This document shows positions 8,603-18,964 of a DNA stretch of 64,000 nucleotides, one piece after another. The first letter of the stretch is position 1. The number at the start of each line of letters is the position of its first letter. The stretch lies in the NCBI GenBank assembly GCA_017622215.1, contig JAGARO010000010.1, forward strand, positions 117,094 to 181,093, in the 5' to 3' direction. The DNA is from Clostridia bacterium. Lineage in GTDB: Bacteria > Bacillota > Clostridia > Monoglobales > Monoglobaceae. A model generated the notes under the pieces. It made no database searches and had not been told where the DNA came from. It was given only the letters and a program-made list of their open reading frames with translations. The position numbers were made by a program, and so were the translations under genes.

Positions 8603-8612
8603 GGAGATGGCT

Positions 8613-11084
8613 ATGAGATACGATTTTAAAAACATAGAAGAAAAATGGCAGAAAATCTGGGATGAGGAGAAGGTTTTTGCGATAGACGAGGATACTTCAA
8701 AGCCGAAGTACTACGCTCTTGAAATGTTCCCTTACCCGTCAGGTAATCTCCACATGGGACACGTTAGAAACTACTCAATCGGTGATGTTGTTGCAAGATA
8801 TAAGTCCATGCAGGGCTTTAATGTGCTTCACCCTATGGGTTGGGACTCTTTCGGTCTTCCTGCGGAAAATGCTGCAATTAAAAACGGTACTCCGCCTGCA
8901 GACTGGACCTGGTCAAACATTGACAATATGAGAGGACAGCTCAAGCGCCTCGGCTTTAGCTATGACTGGGAAAGAGAAGTTGCTACAGCGAAGCCTGATT
9001 ACTATAAGTTTACACAGTGGATGTTCTTAAACCTTTACAAGAACAATCTTGCTTATAAAAAGAAGTCCTTTGTAAACTGGTGTCCGTCCTGTCAGACTGT
9101 TTTAGCTAACGAACAGGTTGTAAACGGAAAGTGCGAAAGATGTAAGGCTGAAGTTACAAAGAAAGACCTTGAGCAGTGGTTCTTTAAGATTACAGACTAT
9201 GCACAGAGACTTCTTGACGATATCGATACATTAAAGGGCTGGCCTGATAAGGTTAAGAGTATGCAGTCCAACTGGATTGGCCGTTCAGAGGGTGCTGAAA
9301 TCAACTTCAAGATTGACGGCACAGACGAAACTCTTACTGTATTTACAACAAGACCTGATACAATTTTCGGTGTTTCATATATGGTAATTGCTCCTGAGCA
9401 TCCGATTGTTGAAAAGCTTATTGCAGGCAAAAAGGAAGAAAAGGCTTGCCGTGAGTTTGTTGAAAAGGTTAAACATATGAGCGAAATTGCCCGTTCTTCA
9501 ACTGATACAGAAAAAGAGGGCGAATTTACAGGTACTTATGTTATAAATCCGTTCAATGACAAGAAAATTCCTCTCTACCTTGCTAACTATGTATATTTAG
9601 ACTACGGTACAGGTATCGTTATGGGTGTTCCTGCTCATGACCAGAGAGACTTTGATTTTGCGAAGAAATATAATCTTCCTATTGAGGTTGTTGTTCAGCC
9701 TGATGGAGAAGAAATTAAGGGCGAAGATTTGACTGAAGCCTTTGCTGCTGAGGGAACAATGGTTAACTCAGGGGAATTCTCCGGACTTAACAATATTGAC
9801 GCTCTTAAGAAAATGATTGATTATGTAGAAGAAAAGGGCATCGGCGAGAGAAAGATTAACTTCCGTCTCCGCGACTGGCTCATTTCAAGACAGAGATACT
9901 GGGGTGCACCTATTCCGATTATTTACTGTGATAAGTGCGGTGAAGTTCCTGTTCCTGAAGAGGATTTACCTGTTATGCTTCCTGAAGATGTTAAGTTTAC
10001 AGGACTTGGACAGTCTCCTTTATCTACAAGTGAAAGCTTTATAAACACAACCTGTCCTTGCTGTGGCGGAAAGGCTACGAGAGAAATTGATACAATGGAT
10101 ACTTTCGTATGTTCTTCATGGTATTTCTTAAGATACTGCGACCCACACAACGATAAGATGCCGTTTGACAAGGCTAAAACTGATTACTGGATGAATGTTG
10201 ACCAGTATATCGGCGGTGTTGAACACGCGATTTTACATCTTCTTTACGCAAGATTCTTCACAAAGGTTCTCTACGATACAGGATATGTTTCCTGTCAGGA
10301 ACCATTTGCAAATCTTCTTACACAGGGTATGGTATTAAAAGACGGCTCAAAGATGTCTAAGTCTGTGGGTAACGTTGTAAGCCCTGAAGAAATTATTGAA
10401 AAGTATGGTGCTGATACTGCAAGATTATTCATTCTTTTTGCAGCTCCGCCTGAAAGAGACCTTGACTGGAATGATACAGCTGTTGAGGGTGCATACAGAT
10501 TTATAAACAGAGTTTTCCGTGCTGTTGACGACCTTAAGGATTATATGGATAAGGGCGTTGTTGACCAGGGTGCACTGGACGGAAACGAAAAGAAGCTCCG
10601 TCTTGCTGTTCATACAAGCATTAAGAAGGTTACAGATGACTTTGAACGCTTCAGCTTTAACACAGCAATCAGTTCTGTTATGGAAATGGTTAATGCTCTT
10701 TATCAGTATAAAGATGCAGTAAAGGCTGAAGATTATAACAAGGATTTACTTGGCGAAACATTAAGAACACTCATTCTTTTACTTTCACCATTTATCCCTC
10801 ATGTTACACAGGAACTCTGGGAAATGATAGGGGAAGAAGGACAGCTTATGAACGTTAGCTGGCCAAAGTATGAGGAAGATGCACTTGTTGTAAACGAAGT
10901 TGAAATTGTTGTGCAGATTAACGGTAAAATCCGCGGAAAGCTTAACATTTCTCCTGAGCTTACAGTTCCACAGATGCAGGAATTGGTTTCAACTAACGAT
11001 GAAATCAAGGAACTTATCGGCGATAAGACAGTAGTTAAGGTTATAGCTGTTCCTAAAAAGCTTATAAATATCGTAGTGAAATAG
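8613..11084 (+). CDS. leuS: Leucyl-tRNA synthetase
   Basis: This class I synthetase charges tRNA-Leu. The 823 residues include the HIGH-type motif HMGH (47-50), an editing domain in the middle third (TTRPDTIFG...), the zinc-knuckle segment [16 protein letters not shown], the KMSKS motif (580-584) and the anticodon-binding domain. ATG 8613 was chosen because AGGGAG (8601-8606) directly abuts the ATG at 8607 and is 6 bp from 8613. No T-box leader is present; the gene is read through from rsfS. Confidence 0.97.
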   Translation: MRYDFKNIEEKWQKIWDEEKVFAIDEDTSKPKYYALEMFPYPSGNLHMGHVRNYSIGDVVARYKSMQGFNVLHPMGWDSFGLPAENAAIKNGTPPADWTWSNIDNMRGQLKRLGFSYDWEREVATAKPDYYKFTQWMFLNLYKNNLAYKKKSFVNWCPSCQTVLANEQVVNGKCERCKAEVTKKDLEQWFFKITDYAQRLLDDIDTLKGWPDKVKSMQSNWIGRSEGAEINFKIDGTDETLTVFTTRPDTIFGVSYMVIAPEHPIVEKLIAGKKEEKACREFVEKVKHMSEIARSSTDTEKEGEFTGTYVINPFNDKKIPLYLANYVYLDYGTGIVMGVPAHDQRDFDFAKKYNLPIEVVVQPDGEEIKGEDLTEAFAAEGTMVNSGEFSGLNNIDALKKMIDYVEEKGIGERKINFRLRDWLISRQRYWGAPIPIIYCDKCGEVPVPEEDLPVMLPEDVKFTGLGQSPLSTSESFINTTCPCCGGKATREIDTMDTFVCSSWYFLRYCDPHNDKMPFDKAKTDYWMNVDQYIGGVEHAILHLLYARFFTKVLYDTGYVSCQEPFANLLTQGMVLKDGSKMSKSVGNVVSPEEIIEKYGADTARLFILFAAPPERDLDWNDTAVEGAYRFINRVFRAVDDLKDYMDKGVVDQGALDGNEKKLRLAVHTSIKKVTDDFERFSFNTAISSVMEMVNALYQYKDAVKAEDYNKDLLGETLRTLILLLSPFIPHVTQELWEMIGEEGQLMNVSWPKYEEDALVVNEVEIVVQINGKIRGKLNISPELTVPQMQELVSTNDEIKELIGDKTVVKVIAVPKKLINIVVK

Positions 11085-11095
11085 AGGTTTTAATA

Positions 11096-12418
11096 ATGAA
11101 AAATATTACATTTGATTATTCAAAAGCAATGGACAAAAGTGTTGTTGACGCATTCAAAAATGAAATTTTAGATGCTCACAACAAAATTCATAATAAGACA
11201 GGCGAGGGTGCTGACTTTTTAGGTTGGGTTGACCTCCCTGAAAACTATGACAAGGAAGAATTTGACAGAATTAAAAAGGCTGCAGAGAAAATTAGAAATG
11301 ACTCCGACGTTTTAGTTGTTATCGGTATTGGAGGTTCATATCTTGGTGCGAGAGCTGCTATTGAGTTCTTAAACGGACCACTTTATAACCTTACATCAAA
11401 GACACAGGTTCTCTTCGCAGGCAACAGCATAAGCCCTAACTACCTCAATGATATTATGAAGATTATTGAGGGTAAGGACGTTTCTGTTAACGTGATTTCA
11501 AAGTCAGGTACTACAACTGAACCTGCTATTGCATTCAGAATTTTCAAGGAATACCTTGAAAATAAGTACGGCAAGGAAGAAGCTAAAAACAGAATTTATG
11601 CTACAACTGACAAGGCTCGTGGCGCTCTTAAACAGCTTTCTGACGCTGAAGGCTATGAAACATTTGTTGTTCCTGATGATGTAGGCGGAAGATTCTCTGT
11701 TTTAACAGCCGTAGGTCTTCTCCCTATCGCTGTTGCAGGAGCTGACATTGACAAGCTTATGGAGGGTGCTAACGACGCAAGAGTTTTATATGCTAATCCT
11801 GACCTTGACGAAAATGAATGTTACCAGTATGCTGCTGCAAGAAATGCACTCCATAAGGATGGAAAAGCTATTGAAATTCTTGTAAACTATGAGCCTGAGC
11901 TTACATACTTTACAGAATGGTGGAAACAACTTTACGGCGAAAGCGAAGGCAAAGACGGAAAGGGTATTTTCCCTGCAGGCGTAAGCTTTTCTGCTGACCT
12001 TCACTCTATGGGACAGTTCATTCAGGACGGTACAAGAAACCTTTTTGAAACTGTTATCAACGTTGAAAATCCAAAGAATGATGTTACAATCGGTGAGGAT
12101 GAAGAAAATCTTGACGGCCTTAACTTCCTCGCAAGCAAAACAATGGATTTTGTTAACAAAAAGGCTGCACAGGGCACACTTTTAGCTCATACAGACGGCA
12201 ACTGTCCAAACCTTTTACTTAAAGTAAAGGACCTTGGGGAATATACTCTCGGACAGCTTATTTACTTCTTTGAAAAGGCTTGTGGTATAAGCGGTTACGT
12301 TCTCGGCGTAAATCCATTCAACCAGCCTGGCGTTGAAAGCTACAAGAAGAATATGTTTGCTCTCCTTGGTAAGCCTGGTTATGAAGATATGAAGGCTGAA
12401 CTTGAAGCAAGACTCTAA
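11096..12418 (+). CDS. pgi: Glucose-6-phosphate isomerase
   Basis: Pgi interconverts glucose-6-phosphate and fructose-6-phosphate in glycolysis. The 440-residue protein is of the short bacterial (Bacillus-like) type, with [40 protein letters not shown] and the [12 protein letters not shown] segment. GAGG at 11084-11087 precedes ATG 11096 and the gene lies 11 bp after leuS, so it is probably in the same transcript. No hairpin terminator follows; a new promoter appears at 12447. Confidence 0.97.
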   Translation: MKNITFDYSKAMDKSVVDAFKNEILDAHNKIHNKTGEGADFLGWVDLPENYDKEEFDRIKKAAEKIRNDSDVLVVIGIGGSYLGARAAIEFLNGPLYNLTSKTQVLFAGNSISPNYLNDIMKIIEGKDVSVNVISKSGTTTEPAIAFRIFKEYLENKYGKEEAKNRIYATTDKARGALKQLSDAEGYETFVVPDDVGGRFSVLTAVGLLPIAVAGADIDKLMEGANDARVLYANPDLDENECYQYAAARNALHKDGKAIEILVNYEPELTYFTEWWKQLYGESEGKDGKGIFPAGVSFSADLHSMGQFIQDGTRNLFETVINVENPKNDVTIGEDEENLDGLNFLASKTMDFVNKKAAQGTLLAHTDGNCPNLLLKVKDLGEYTLGQLIYFFEKACGISGYVLGVNPFNQPGVESYKKNMFALLGKPGYEDMKAELEARL

Positions 12419-12446
12419 TATTTTTCAAAAATTTTACAAAAAACTA

Positions 12447-12475
12447 TTGTTAAAAGTTTAGTTTTATGTTATTAT
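12447..12475 (+). promoter_or_regulatory. Promoter for small P-loop gene
   Basis: TTGTTA (12447-12452), 17 bp, TATTAT (12470-12475), in the 109-bp gap after pgi. Confidence 0.6.
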
Positions 12476-12527
12476 GTACTTGAGAAAAGAAATTTCTTAA
12501 AAACACAATTTGAAAGGCGGTTTTTAT

Positions 12528-12941
12528 ATGATTAAAATTCACATTGGTTTAAAGGGTTCAGGCAAGACTAAGAAGCTCGTTGACGCTGCTAATGCCGCTG
12601 TTAGTGCTGAAAAAGGTAACGTTGTTTGCATTGAAGCTGACAACAGACTTATTCACGACCTTGACAGAGAAATCAGATTTGTAAATACTGATGACTTTGA
12701 TATAACAAACTTTGATATGTTTATCGGAATGATTTACGGCATTCTTGCTCAGAATTTCGATACAACACACATCTTTATTGATAGCTTATTCAAGAGTGTT
12801 CCTGCTGAAAACATGGGCAACATTGATAACTTTATCAAGGCTCTTGAAAGCATTGAAGCTAAATTTAACGTTTCATTCACACTTATGATTTCAGCTGATG
12901 AATCTGAGGCTACTGAACTTGTGAAGAAATATCTTGGTTAA
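12528..12941 (+). CDS. Small P-loop NTPase-like protein of unknown role
   Basis: The 137-residue protein begins with a clear Walker A loop (GLKGSGKTKKL, residues 7-17) and has a Walker-B-like strand THIFIDSLF (about 80-88). It is much shorter than most P-loop ATPases and has no further domain, so it resembles a minimal nucleotide-binding core. AAAGGCGG precedes ATG 12528; the TTG at 12510 has no ribosome site. It stands alone between a promoter and a strong terminator. The product is not identified; ATP/GTP binding is the only supported inference. Confidence 0.75.
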   Translation: MIKIHIGLKGSGKTKKLVDAANAAVSAEKGNVVCIEADNRLIHDLDREIRFVNTDDFDITNFDMFIGMIYGILAQNFDTTHIFIDSLFKSVPAENMGNIDNFIKALESIEAKFNVSFTLMISADESEATELVKKYLG

Positions 12942-12960
12942 TTTGCAAGAATAAATATCA

Positions 12961-12989
12961 GGGAGCTTTAAATAGCTCCCTTATTTTTT
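12961..12989 (+). terminator. Intrinsic terminator before thrC
   Basis: GGGAGCT and AGCTCCC (12961-12980) pair around a 6-nt loop and a T-rich tract follows (12981-12989). The tract touches the thrC ribosome site (GAGGTG), so there is no room for a promoter between terminator and gene. Confidence 0.85.
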
Positions 12990-13001
12990 GAGGTGAAAAA
13001 A

Positions 13002-14498
13002 ATGAAATATATAAGTACAAGGGATAAAAAAATCAAGCTCAGCTCTGCTCAGGCTATTAAGCAGGGGTTATCTGTTGAGGGCGGACTTTTTGTTCCTGAA
13101 ACTTTTCCTGAAATAAAGAAAGAGGACATCGTTAAGATGGCAAAGCTTTCTTACCCTGAACGCGCTGTTTATATTTTAAAGCAGTTTTTAACTGACTTTC
13201 TCGTTAAGGAAGTAAGAGAGTGTGCAACAAAAGCTTATGCTCCTGAAAAGTTTGGCGGGGAGGCTGTTGCTCCACTTGTAAGACTTAACGACAGCGAGTA
13301 TATCTTAGAACTCTGGCACGGACCTACCTGTGCATTTAAGGATATGGCTCTTCAGATTCTTCCTCACCTATTAACTACATCAATGAAGAAAACAGGAGAA
13401 GATAACACAGTTGTTATTCTTGTTGCTACTTCAGGGGATACAGGTAAGGCTGCTTTAGAGGGCTTTAAGGATGTAGAGGGTACAAAGATTGTTGTATTCT
13501 ACCCAAGCGACGGTGTTTCCGATATTCAGAAGCTCCAGATGATTACTCAGGAAGGCAAAAACGTATTTGTAAGTGGTATCAAGGGTAACTTTGACGACGC
13601 ACAGACTGGGGTTAAGACTATTTTCACTGATGATGAAATAAAGAAAGACCTTAAAGAGAAGAAGTATGTTTTATCTTCTGCAAACTCAATCAACTGGGGA
13701 CGTCTTGTGCCACAGATTGTATACTATGTTTCTGCATACTGTGAAATGGTTAAGAATAAGGAAATTGAAAACGGAGATAAGATAAATATCTGTGTTCCGA
13801 CAGGTAACTTCGGTAACATTCTTGCAGCTTATTATGCAAGAAAAATGGGACTTCCTGTGAATAAACTTATCTGTGCATCAAATATGAATAAGGTTTTGAC
13901 TGATTTCATAAACACAGGTGTTTACGACAGAAACAGAGAATTCTTCCCATCAATTTCTCCGTCAATGGATATTTTGATTTCAAGCAACCTTGAAAGATTG
14001 CTCTTTGATTTATCTGGTAATGACGATAAGCTTATCGGAAAGCTTATGACTGAGCTTAAGGAAAAGGGCGTTTATAAGCTTGACAAGAAGATGATGAAAA
14101 AGGTTAATGAAATTTTCTGGGCAGGTTTCTGCGATGACTATTTCACAAAGGAATGTATCTATAAGACCTTTGACGAATATGATTATACAATTGATACACA
14201 TACTGCAGTTGCTGTTGATGTTTACAACCAGTACAAGAATGAAACAGGGGATAACACAAAGACTGTTATTGCGTCAACTGCAAGTCCGTTCAAGTTTAAC
14301 GGAAGTGTTTTATCTGCTCTTGGCAAGGACGATGAAATGCAGGGCAAGGACGATTTTGCTCTTATCGATATGCTTTCTGAAATTTCAGGCTATGAAATTC
14401 CTGAATCTTTAGAAAAGCTTAAGAATGCTGATAAGAGATTTAAGGGAATTTGCGATAAAGATAAGCTCTTTGGGGCAGTTGAAGAATTTCTTTCATAA
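13002..14498 (+). CDS. thrC: Threonine synthase
   Basis: ThrC converts O-phosphohomoserine to threonine with PLP. The 498-residue protein has the PLP lysine in GPTCAFKDMA (Lys113), the phosphate-binding ATSGDTGKAALEG and PTGNFGNILAAYYA, matching the longer threonine synthase subtype with an N-terminal YISTRD segment. ATG 13002 was chosen: TGAGGTG ends 6 bp upstream, whereas the GTG at 12993 lies inside it. A strong terminator lies immediately upstream, so thrC expression may depend on read-through. A bidirectional terminator follows. Confidence 0.96.
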   Translation: MKYISTRDKKIKLSSAQAIKQGLSVEGGLFVPETFPEIKKEDIVKMAKLSYPERAVYILKQFLTDFLVKEVRECATKAYAPEKFGGEAVAPLVRLNDSEYILELWHGPTCAFKDMALQILPHLLTTSMKKTGEDNTVVILVATSGDTGKAALEGFKDVEGTKIVVFYPSDGVSDIQKLQMITQEGKNVFVSGIKGNFDDAQTGVKTIFTDDEIKKDLKEKKYVLSSANSINWGRLVPQIVYYVSAYCEMVKNKEIENGDKINICVPTGNFGNILAAYYARKMGLPVNKLICASNMNKVLTDFINTGVYDRNREFFPSISPSMDILISSNLERLLFDLSGNDDKLIGKLMTELKEKGVYKLDKKMMKKVNEIFWAGFCDDYFTKECIYKTFDEYDYTIDTHTAVAVDVYNQYKNETGDNTKTVIASTASPFKFNGSVLSALGKDDEMQGKDDFALIDMLSEISGYEIPESLEKLKNADKRFKGICDKDKLFGAVEEFLS

Positions 14499-14503
14499 AA
14501 AAA

Positions 14504-14524
14504 GGGCGATTTAATCGCCCTTTT
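14504..14524 (+). terminator. Bidirectional terminator between thrC and DUF1540 gene
   Basis: GGGCGAT / ATCGCCC (14504-14520) with a 3-nt loop has seven As on the left and TTTT on the right, so it can stop thrC rightward and the DUF1540 gene leftward. Confidence 0.85.
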
Positions 14525-14534
14525 ACTGTCAGGA

Positions 14535-14696
14535 TTACTTACAGCACTTCTTAAAAGTTTCACATTCTGTTTCAGAAGAGCTCATTGAATTCTGACCTTT
14601 TACTAAAATTTTTGATGCAGTGCACATACGGCCGTCAACGTTGTAAACACATTCTTTTGCAGTGCATTCTACACCTGGAAGCATTTCTTTTGACAT
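14535..14696 (-). CDS. DUF1540 small cysteine protein
   Basis: This 53-residue protein has the DUF1540 pattern: C-x4-C-x-Y-N (VECTAKECVYN), a second C with A-S-K-I-L-V, and ETECETFKKCC at the end. Such proteins are common in Clostridia; the cysteines suggest a small metal-binding fold, but the function is unknown. The start MSKEMLPG was chosen because AAGGAG lies 8 bp upstream on the minus strand; the longer frame lacks a ribosome site. It is divergent from the metallophosphoesterase gene, with 61 bp between the starts. Confidence 0.85.
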   Translation of the reverse strand: MSKEMLPGVECTAKECVYNVDGRMCTASKILVKGQNSMSSSETECETFKKCCK

Positions 14697-14757
14697 ATTA
14701 ACATCTCCTTTCAGGAATATTTTGGACAATTATTTTGGTTTTTATACAGAGGTTTTT

Positions 14758-15459
14758 ATGAGTATTTTTGCCATATCTGATTTGCATTTATCCTTTGGCA
14801 CAGACAAGCCCATGGACGTTTTCGGCGAGAAGTGGGATAACTACACCTACAGGATAAAGGAAAACTGGACAAAAAAAGTGAATATGGATGATGTTGTGAT
14901 AATTCCGGGAGATATTTCATGGGCTATGTATATTGATGAGGCTGTGGAGGATTTTAAGTTTATAAACAGTCTGCCCGGTACAAAGCTTATACTTAAGGGT
15001 AATCACGATTACTGGTGGACTACTCACGCGAAAATGGAGAAGTTTTTAAGGGAGAATGGTTTTGACACAATTAAAATTCTCGGTAATGAGGCCTATCTCT
15101 ATGAGGGAGTTGCAATCTGCGGTACAAGAGGCTGGAGCCTTATAAACGAAAATTCCTCGGAGGAGGATAAGAAAATTTTCAGCCGTGAGAAGATAAGGAT
15201 GGTGCTGTCTTTGGAGGACGCAAGGAAGAAATTGGATAAAATTCTCTTTGCCATGCACTATCCGCCTGTGGAAAAGGAAAATCCAAACAGGGAGTTTTTG
15301 GAAATTCTTAATGAATATGGCGTTAAGGACTGTATCTACGGTCATCTTCACGCTCATTCCCAGGCTAACGCTGTAACAGGAGAAGTGAACGGGATAAATC
15401 TTAAGCTTATATCCTGTGATTATATAAATTTTGACCCTGTTAGCCTACAAATTTTGTGA
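14758..15459 (+). CDS. Metallophosphoesterase (calcineurin-like)
   Basis: The 233-residue protein has the complete set of metal-binding motifs of the calcineurin-like fold: SDLHLSF (7-13), IPGDISWAM, LKGNHDYWW, AMHYPPV and YGHLHAHS. It is a compact cytosolic phosphoesterase with no signal peptide; the substrate cannot be told from the sequence. ATG 14758 follows AGAGG by 5 bp; the longer frame starting at 14662 would overlap the divergent DUF1540 gene. It stands alone, followed by the tig promoter without an evident terminator. Confidence 0.9.
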   Translation: MSIFAISDLHLSFGTDKPMDVFGEKWDNYTYRIKENWTKKVNMDDVVIIPGDISWAMYIDEAVEDFKFINSLPGTKLILKGNHDYWWTTHAKMEKFLRENGFDTIKILGNEAYLYEGVAICGTRGWSLINENSSEEDKKIFSREKIRMVLSLEDARKKLDKILFAMHYPPVEKENPNREFLEILNEYGVKDCIYGHLHAHSQANAVTGEVNGINLKLISCDYINFDPVSLQIL

Positions 15460-15478
15460 AAATTTATTTGATAAACTA

Positions 15479-15507
15479 TTGAAAAATTTTACAATATGTG
15501 ATATAAT
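15479..15507 (+). promoter_or_regulatory. Promoter for tig-clpP-clpX
   Basis: TTGAAA (15479-15484), 17 bp, TATAAT (15502-15507): a perfect -10 box ahead of the trigger-factor gene. No CtsR or CIRCE operator is visible around it. Confidence 0.85.
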
Positions 15508-15542
15508 CTATCGGTATGATTAAGTAAGTGAGGTAATTTACT

Positions 15543-16823
15543 ATGGCAAAAGCAAAAAAAGAAGTAAAGACAGAAAAGAATATCAAGAGCTTTGAGTTCT
15601 TCGTAACAGCTGAAGAATTTGCAAAGGCTTGCGATGAAGCATACAAGAAGAATGTTGGCAAAATCAGTGTTCAGGGCTTTAGAAAGGGCAAGGCTCCTCG
15701 CGCGATTATCGAAAGATACTATGGAAAAGAAATTTTCTATGAGGATGCTATTAACATCGTTCTCCCAGGCGCTTACGATAAGGCTATTATGGAACAGAAC
15801 ATTGAAGCTGTTGCACAGCCTGAAATTGACATCAAGGAATTTGATGCTGAAAAGGGTGTTACATTTACAGCTAAAGTTGTTGTTAAGCCTGAATTTGAAC
15901 TCGGTCAGTACACAGGCCTCGAAGTTAAGAAGCCAACAGTAAGAACTACTGAAAAGGAAGTTGACGCTGAAATCGAAAGAACAAGAGAAAGAAACGGCAG
16001 ACTTGTTACTGTTGAAGACAGAGCTTCTGAAAACGGCGACACAGTTAACATTGACTATGAAGGTTCTGTTGACGGCGTATTATTCGACGGCGGTAGCGCT
16101 AAGGGATTTGACTTAAAGCTTGGCTCAGGTCAGTTTATCCCTGGCTTTGAAGACCAGCTCGTAGGTCATAACGTAGGTGAAGATGTTGATGTAAACGTAA
16201 CATTCCCTGAAGAATACCACGCTGAAGACTTAAAGGGTAAGGCTGCTTTATTCAAGGTTAAGATTAACGCAATCAAGACTTTAGAGCTCCCTGAACTCGA
16301 CGACGAGTTTGCAAAGGACGTTTCTGAATTTGATACATTTGCAGATTATAAGGCTGATGTTAAGAAAAAGCTTCAGGAATCAAACAAGGCTAAGGCTAAG
16401 AGAGAATTCGAAAACAAGGTTTTAGATGTTGTTTGTGATAACACAACAATTGATATTCCTGAAGAAATGATTATGACAACTGTTGAAAACAATATCCGTG
16501 ATATGGCTATGCAGCTCCAGTATCAGGGTATGAGCCTTGAAATGTATATGCAGTACACAGGTATGACAATTGATTCACTCCGTGAACAGATGAAGCCTGA
16601 TGCTGAAAAGAAGACAAAGATGTCCTTAATCCTTGAAAAGATTGCTAAGGTTGAAAACATCGAAGTAACTGACAAGGATGTTGAAAAGGAAATCAAGGAC
16701 ATTGCTGAAAAGAACAACATGGAAGTTGACGAAGTTAAGAAGTACATCAATCCTGCTGACATCAAGGAAAGCAAGATTGTTGAAAAAACAATTGACTTTA
16801 TTGTTTCAAATGTTGCAAAATAG
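15543..16823 (+). CDS. tig: Trigger factor
   Basis: Trigger factor is the ribosome-bound chaperone and prolyl isomerase that meets nascent chains at the exit tunnel. The 426 residues show the ribosome-binding N domain with the signature SVQGFRKGKAPRAIIERYYG (about 40-59), an FKBP-type PPIase domain (about 160-245, NGDTVNIDYEGSVDGVLFDGG) and the helical C domain. The tig-clpP-clpX order is standard in Firmicutes. The run of Lys/Glu/Ala and the codon bias (AAG, GCT, GAA) fit a highly expressed gene. Confidence 0.97.
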   Translation: MAKAKKEVKTEKNIKSFEFFVTAEEFAKACDEAYKKNVGKISVQGFRKGKAPRAIIERYYGKEIFYEDAINIVLPGAYDKAIMEQNIEAVAQPEIDIKEFDAEKGVTFTAKVVVKPEFELGQYTGLEVKKPTVRTTEKEVDAEIERTRERNGRLVTVEDRASENGDTVNIDYEGSVDGVLFDGGSAKGFDLKLGSGQFIPGFEDQLVGHNVGEDVDVNVTFPEEYHAEDLKGKAALFKVKINAIKTLELPELDDEFAKDVSEFDTFADYKADVKKKLQESNKAKAKREFENKVLDVVCDNTTIDIPEEMIMTTVENNIRDMAMQLQYQGMSLEMYMQYTGMTIDSLREQMKPDAEKKTKMSLILEKIAKVENIEVTDKDVEKEIKDIAEKNNMEVDEVKKYINPADIKESKIVEKTIDFIVSNVAK

Positions 16824-16835
16824 TTTATAATATCA

Positions 16836-16863
16836 AAGGTTAACTTCTTATGAGGTTAACCTT
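16836..16863 (+). terminator. Hairpin between tig and clpP
   Basis: AAGGTTAAC and GTTAACCTT (16836-16844 / 16855-16863) form a perfect 9-bp stem with a 10-nt loop; GGATTTTTAT follows. It may be a partial terminator or attenuator that lowers clpP-clpX expression relative to tig. Confidence 0.5.
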
Positions 16864-16903
16864 GGATTTTTATATTGATAAAAATTTTTTGGAGGTTTTT
16901 GGA

Positions 16904-17491
16904 ATGAATAACAGTTTAGTACCTTATGTAATTGAACAGACAAGCAGGGGCGAACGCTCTTACGATATTTTTTCAAGACTCTTAAAGGACAGAATTATTT
17001 TCTTATCAGATGAGGTTAATGACGCAACAGCAAGTCTTGTTGTTGCACAGCTTTTATTCCTTGACAGTGAGGACCCTGATAAGGATATTAACTTATACAT
17101 CAACAGCCCAGGCGGTTCTATTACTGCGGGAATGGCAATTTATGACACAATGCAGTATACTAAAGCTGACGTTTCCACAATCTGTGTGGGTATGGCTGCT
17201 TCAATGGGTGCATTCCTTTTATCTGCAGGCGCAAAGGGTAAGAGATTTGCTCTTCCTAACAGCGAAATTATGATTCATCAGCCACTTGGCGGAACACAGG
17301 GTCAGGCTACTGATATTCAGATTCACGCTGAACGTATCATTAAGATGAAGGATAAGCTCAATAAAATGCTCAGCGAAGCTACAGGTCAGCCACTTGATGT
17401 AATCAAAAAAGATACAGAAAGAGACAATTTTATGTCTGCGGAAGAAGCATTAAAATACGGTCTTATTGATAAAATAGTTGAAAAGAGATAA
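16904..17491 (+). CDS. clpP: ATP-dependent Clp protease proteolytic subunit ClpP
   Basis: ClpP is the serine protease barrel used by ClpX and other Clp ATPases. The 195-residue protein has the catalytic triad Ser100 ([10 protein letters not shown]), His125 (MIHQPLGG) and Asp174 (ERDNFM). ATG 16904 was chosen since GGAGG (16891-16895) is 8 bp upstream and the mature N-terminus [17 protein letters not shown] follows; the earlier ATG 16850 lies inside the upstream hairpin. clpX starts 17 bp downstream. Confidence 0.98.
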   Translation: MNNSLVPYVIEQTSRGERSYDIFSRLLKDRIIFLSDEVNDATASLVVAQLLFLDSEDPDKDINLYINSPGGSITAGMAIYDTMQYTKADVSTICVGMAASMGAFLLSAGAKGKRFALPNSEIMIHQPLGGTQGQATDIQIHAERIIKMKDKLNKMLSEATGQPLDVIKKDTERDNFMSAEEALKYGLIDKIVEKR

Positions 17492-17508
17492 TTTAAGGAG
17501 TTGTATAA

Positions 17509-18798
17509 ATGCCAAACAATGACATTAAAGAACCTTGCAGGTGTTCTTTCTGCGGTAAAACTGAGGAGCAGGTAAGAAGACTTATCGAGGGTCCAAACGC
17601 TTATATTTGTAACGAATGTGTTGAGCTTTGTTTTGACCTTATAGATGAGGATTTTGAGCTTGAAAATACCCAGAAAAAGAATGGAAAGAAACACTTTGAA
17701 CTTCCTAAACCAAAGGAAATAAAGGAATATTTAGACGAATATATTATCGGTCAGGAAGAAGCGAAGAAGACCTTGTCTGTGGCAATTTATAACCACTACA
17801 AGAGAATCGACTACCCTGAAAACAGCGATATTGAACTCCAGAAGAGTAATATTTTACTCCTTGGTCCTACAGGCGTTGGCAAGACTTTTCTTGCGCAGAC
17901 CCTTGCTAAAAGACTTGATGTGCCATTTGTAATTGCTGATGCTACATCTCTCACTGAAGCAGGTTATGTAGGCGAGGACGTTGAAAATATTCTTTTAAAG
18001 CTTATTCAGGCTGCGGATTACGATATTGAACTTGCACAGCGTGGAATTATTTATATTGACGAAATTGACAAGATTACAAGAAAATCTGAAAATGTGTCCA
18101 TTACCCGTGATGTATCAGGTGAGGGCGTACAGCAGACACTTCTTAAAATTCTTGAGGGAACTGTGGCTTCTGTGCCACCGACAGGTGGAAGAAAGCATCC
18201 TCATCAGGAATTTATACAGATTGATACAACAAACATTTTATTTATCTGTGGCGGTGCTTTCGAGGGGCTTGACAAGATAATTGAAGCAAGACTTTCCAAT
18301 AAAACATTGGGTTTTGGAGCTAAGGTTGAAAGTAAAAAGGAGAGAAATGTGGGCGAACTTTTAAAGAAGGTTGAACCACAGGACTTACTGAAGTTCGGAC
18401 TTATTCCTGAATTTATAGGCAGACTTCCGATTGTAAGCACTCTTGAATCACTTACAGTTGATGCGCTTAAAAATATCCTTACAAAGCCTAAAAATGCCCT
18501 TATCAAGCAGTATAAAAAGCTTTTTGAAATGGATAAGGTTAAGCTTGAATTTGATGATGAGGCTGTGGAGGCTATTGCAAATAAGGCTATCGAAAGAAAG
18601 ACTGGTGCACGTGGACTTCGCACAATTATCGAGGGAATTATCCTTGATATTATGTTTGAAATTCCGTCAGATGAACTTGCCGACAAGGTGCTTATCACAA
18701 AGGAAGTTGTGGAGGGCACAGAAAAGCCTGTTATCGTTCACAAAAGACAGAGGGTAAGGAAGATTGAAAATCCGGGAACTAAATCTTCTGCAAGTTAA
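17509..18798 (+). CDS. clpX: ATP-dependent Clp protease ATP-binding subunit ClpX
   Basis: ClpX unfolds substrates and feeds them to ClpP. The 429 residues have the N-terminal C4 zinc-binding domain ([10 protein letters not shown]...CNECVELC, about 10-40), Walker A GPTGVGKT (119-126), Walker [11 protein letters not shown], and the sensor-2 KTGARGLR box. The IGF-type loop for ClpP docking corresponds to [15 protein letters not shown] precedes ATG 17509. A strong hairpin terminator embedded in a larger palindrome follows. Confidence 0.98.
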   Translation: MPNNDIKEPCRCSFCGKTEEQVRRLIEGPNAYICNECVELCFDLIDEDFELENTQKKNGKKHFELPKPKEIKEYLDEYIIGQEEAKKTLSVAIYNHYKRIDYPENSDIELQKSNILLLGPTGVGKTFLAQTLAKRLDVPFVIADATSLTEAGYVGEDVENILLKLIQAADYDIELAQRGIIYIDEIDKITRKSENVSITRDVSGEGVQQTLLKILEGTVASVPPTGGRKHPHQEFIQIDTTNILFICGGAFEGLDKIIEARLSNKTLGFGAKVESKKERNVGELLKKVEPQDLLKFGLIPEFIGRLPIVSTLESLTVDALKNILTKPKNALIKQYKKLFEMDKVKLEFDDEAVEAIANKAIERKTGARGLRTIIEGIILDIMFEIPSDELADKVLITKEVVEGTEKPVIVHKRQRVRKIENPGTKSSAS

Positions 18799-18803
18799 AA
18801 ATT

Positions 18804-18959
18804 AAAGACTGTATATTTTGGCGTCTGTCTCTAGAGATTAGCCAACTTGTTTGGATAAATAATAAAACCCTTACAATACTTAGTATTGTAAGGGTTTTTG
18901 TAATATTGAAATCCAAATTGACTTCTCCCTAGAGACAAACGTCTTTTGATACAGTCTTT
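18804..18959. repeat. 156-bp nested imperfect palindrome, MITE-like
   Basis: The whole spacer between clpX and the GDPD gene is symmetric about base 18881. The outer ends AAAGACTGTAT (18804-18814) and ATACAGTCTTT (18949-18959) are perfect inverted copies, TGTCTCTAG / CTAGAGACA lie further in, and GTTTGGAT / ATCCAAAT further still. The core is a perfect 16-bp hairpin. This looks like a non-autonomous transposable unit that now serves as a terminator, but no target duplication could be established. Confidence 0.55.
18864..18900 (+). terminator. clpX terminator (core of the palindrome)
   Basis: A perfect 16-bp stem (18864-18879 / 18883-18898) with a 3-nt loop ends in TTTT; As precede the left arm, so it can work in both directions, for clpX and for the GDPD gene. 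Confidence 0.85.
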
Positions 18960-18964
18960 TTTGT

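Noticed and set aside
18204..18719. 171-codon minus-strand frame inside clpX
   Set aside because: Antisense shadow of clpX; Ser-rich composition typical of reversed codons.
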